From the NCBI GenBank assembly GCA_002733915.1, contig NVXN01000003.1:105302-111011 (forward strand): DNA of 5,710 nt. The letters are read 5' to 3'. The position numbers were made by a program, and so were the translations under genes. The notes under the pieces were generated by a model. It was not told the DNA's origin. It worked only from the letters and a program-made list of their open reading frames with translations, and ran no database searches. Source of the DNA: Aequorivita sp. (GTDB taxonomy: Bacteria; Bacteroidota; Bacteroidia; Flavobacteriales; Flavobacteriaceae). The first letter of the stretch is position 1; each line of letters opens with the position of its first letter. Of the stretch, positions 5,086 through 5,710 are shown one piece after another.

Positions 5086-5710
5086 TTAATTACAGCTTTC
5101 TGCATGTATTTGCTTTGCCCGCTCTTCGCCGTATGTTGGGTAAAATTCACCTGCTGGTTTAAAGGTAGCAAAAAGTTCAATGGCCCGCTGAATGTCTTTA
5201 CAATAGGGCTCAATGGATTGCCCAAAATATTTTGCACCGCCCATATCCCATTCGGCTTTTGCCAAAATTATACGTGGATTGTTAGGCGCGAGCGCCAAAG
5301 CCTTACTGTATAGTTCTGAAGCTTTTGGGGAGTAGGTCATTCCGTATTGTTGACCGTCAAAAACAATCCAAGCCGTATATAATTGTGCCTGTAAAACCAG
5401 TAAGTCTGGATTCTCTTTTGAAATTGCAGTCGCATCGTTAATGAAATCCTGTGCTTTATCCAATTGCGCTTTCAGCTTGGTTGCGTCTTTTTCAGTGAAG
5501 CTATTGATTACATTAATTTGAGCTACATAGTAAGGAGGCAACCAGTTATCAGGTTCTGCTGCCGCGATTCTTTCAAAAACATTTGCGGCTTCCCACGATT
5601 TGTTCTCCTGCCAAAGCTGAAAGGCTTTACGCATTCCCTGTTGGTATTTGGTTGGGTGGGCAGCTGCATTTACTGCAGAATCTGTTTGCCCCTGCATAAT
5701 GAGGGCCGTG
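5086..5710 (-). CDS. TPR-type exported protein (5' end beyond window)
   Basis: The frame is open to the right edge. The visible part has at least 207 residues and ends at a TAA at 5086-5088. An ATG at 5695-5697 is available, but the four codons before it read T-A-L-I in frame and give TALIMQGQTDS, which looks like the end of a signal peptide with cleavage near MQGQ. The true start is therefore probably outside the window and the protein secreted or periplasmic. Counting from that ATG, helix-turn-helix repeats of TPR type are visible at about 18-52 (YQQGMRKAFQLWQENKSWEA and on, with the AAAEPDN turn), about 74-98, and 99-140 (ending ALALAPNNP). The C-terminal part (about 141-203) has a helix (CKDIQRAIELFATF) and the motif FYPTYGEERAKQIHAESC. 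TPR repeats bind proteins; no partner can be named. It lies 75 bp upstream of the kinase on the same strand, with the inverted repeat between, so it may or may not share its transcript. Confidence 0.75.
   Translation of the reverse strand, partial: TALIMQGQTDSAVNAAAHPTKYQQGMRKAFQLWQENKSWEAANVFERIAAAEPDNWLPPYYVAQINVINSFTEKDATKLKAQLDKAQDFINDATAISKENPDLLVLQAQLYTAWIVFDGQQYGMTYSPKASELYSKALALAPNNPRIILAKAEWDMGGAKYFGQSIEPYCKDIQRAIELFATFKPAGEFYPTYGEERAKQIHAESCN

Noticed and set aside
5023..5313. Plus-strand open frame of 96 codons starting in the palindrome
   Set aside because: It runs antisense across the TPR gene, has no promoter or homology that I can see, and its first part is only the translated inverted repeat.
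1..5710. CRISPR array, tRNA/rRNA genes, insertion sequence, riboswitch
   Set aside because: No spaced direct repeats, cloverleaf, transposase motif or known aptamer pattern was found when reading both strands.

Overview
The window is AT-rich DNA that looks like a member of the Bacteroidota, most likely a Flavobacteriaceae-type marine or soil bacterium. The grounds are: genes without Shine-Dalgarno sequences, a near-perfect Bacteroidota promoter (TTTG, 17 nt, TAATTTTG), a LytS/LytTR-type two-component pair with 2TM-domain proteins, a 'LETM1-related biofilm-associated' protein, and a DUF4331 protein. I cannot name the genus from sequence alone.

Layout. Positions 1-480 (minus) hold the N-terminal 160 codons of a secreted DUF4331 protein whose 3' end is outside the window. 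A 150-bp divergent intergenic region (481-630) carries a good promoter for the plus-strand gene, overlapped by a small inverted repeat. Positions 631-1854 (plus) encode the LETM1-like protein. It meets the minus-strand gene block tail to tail with only 2 bp between stop codons. From right to left on the minus strand, the block reads: a TPR-type protein (open at its 5' end), a 48-bp perfect inverted repeat, a membrane histidine kinase whose C-terminus is a 2TM domain, a stand-alone 2TM protein, a second 2TM gene interrupted by an in-frame TGA, a third 2TM protein, and a LytTR response regulator.

How the genes fit together. The kinase (LytS/His_kinase type) and the LytTR regulator form an obvious two-component system. 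Between them sit three small 2TM genes packed with 1-bp gaps. Together with the 2TM tail of the kinase, these give four related copies of one membrane module in about 2.4 kb. Inference: the small 2TM proteins may assemble with, modulate, or compete with the kinase's own 2TM tail in the inner membrane. The middle copy appears to be newly broken, or there is a sequencing error. There are no RNA genes, CRISPR arrays, or recognisable transposase genes. Every stretch longer than 300 bp is coding.
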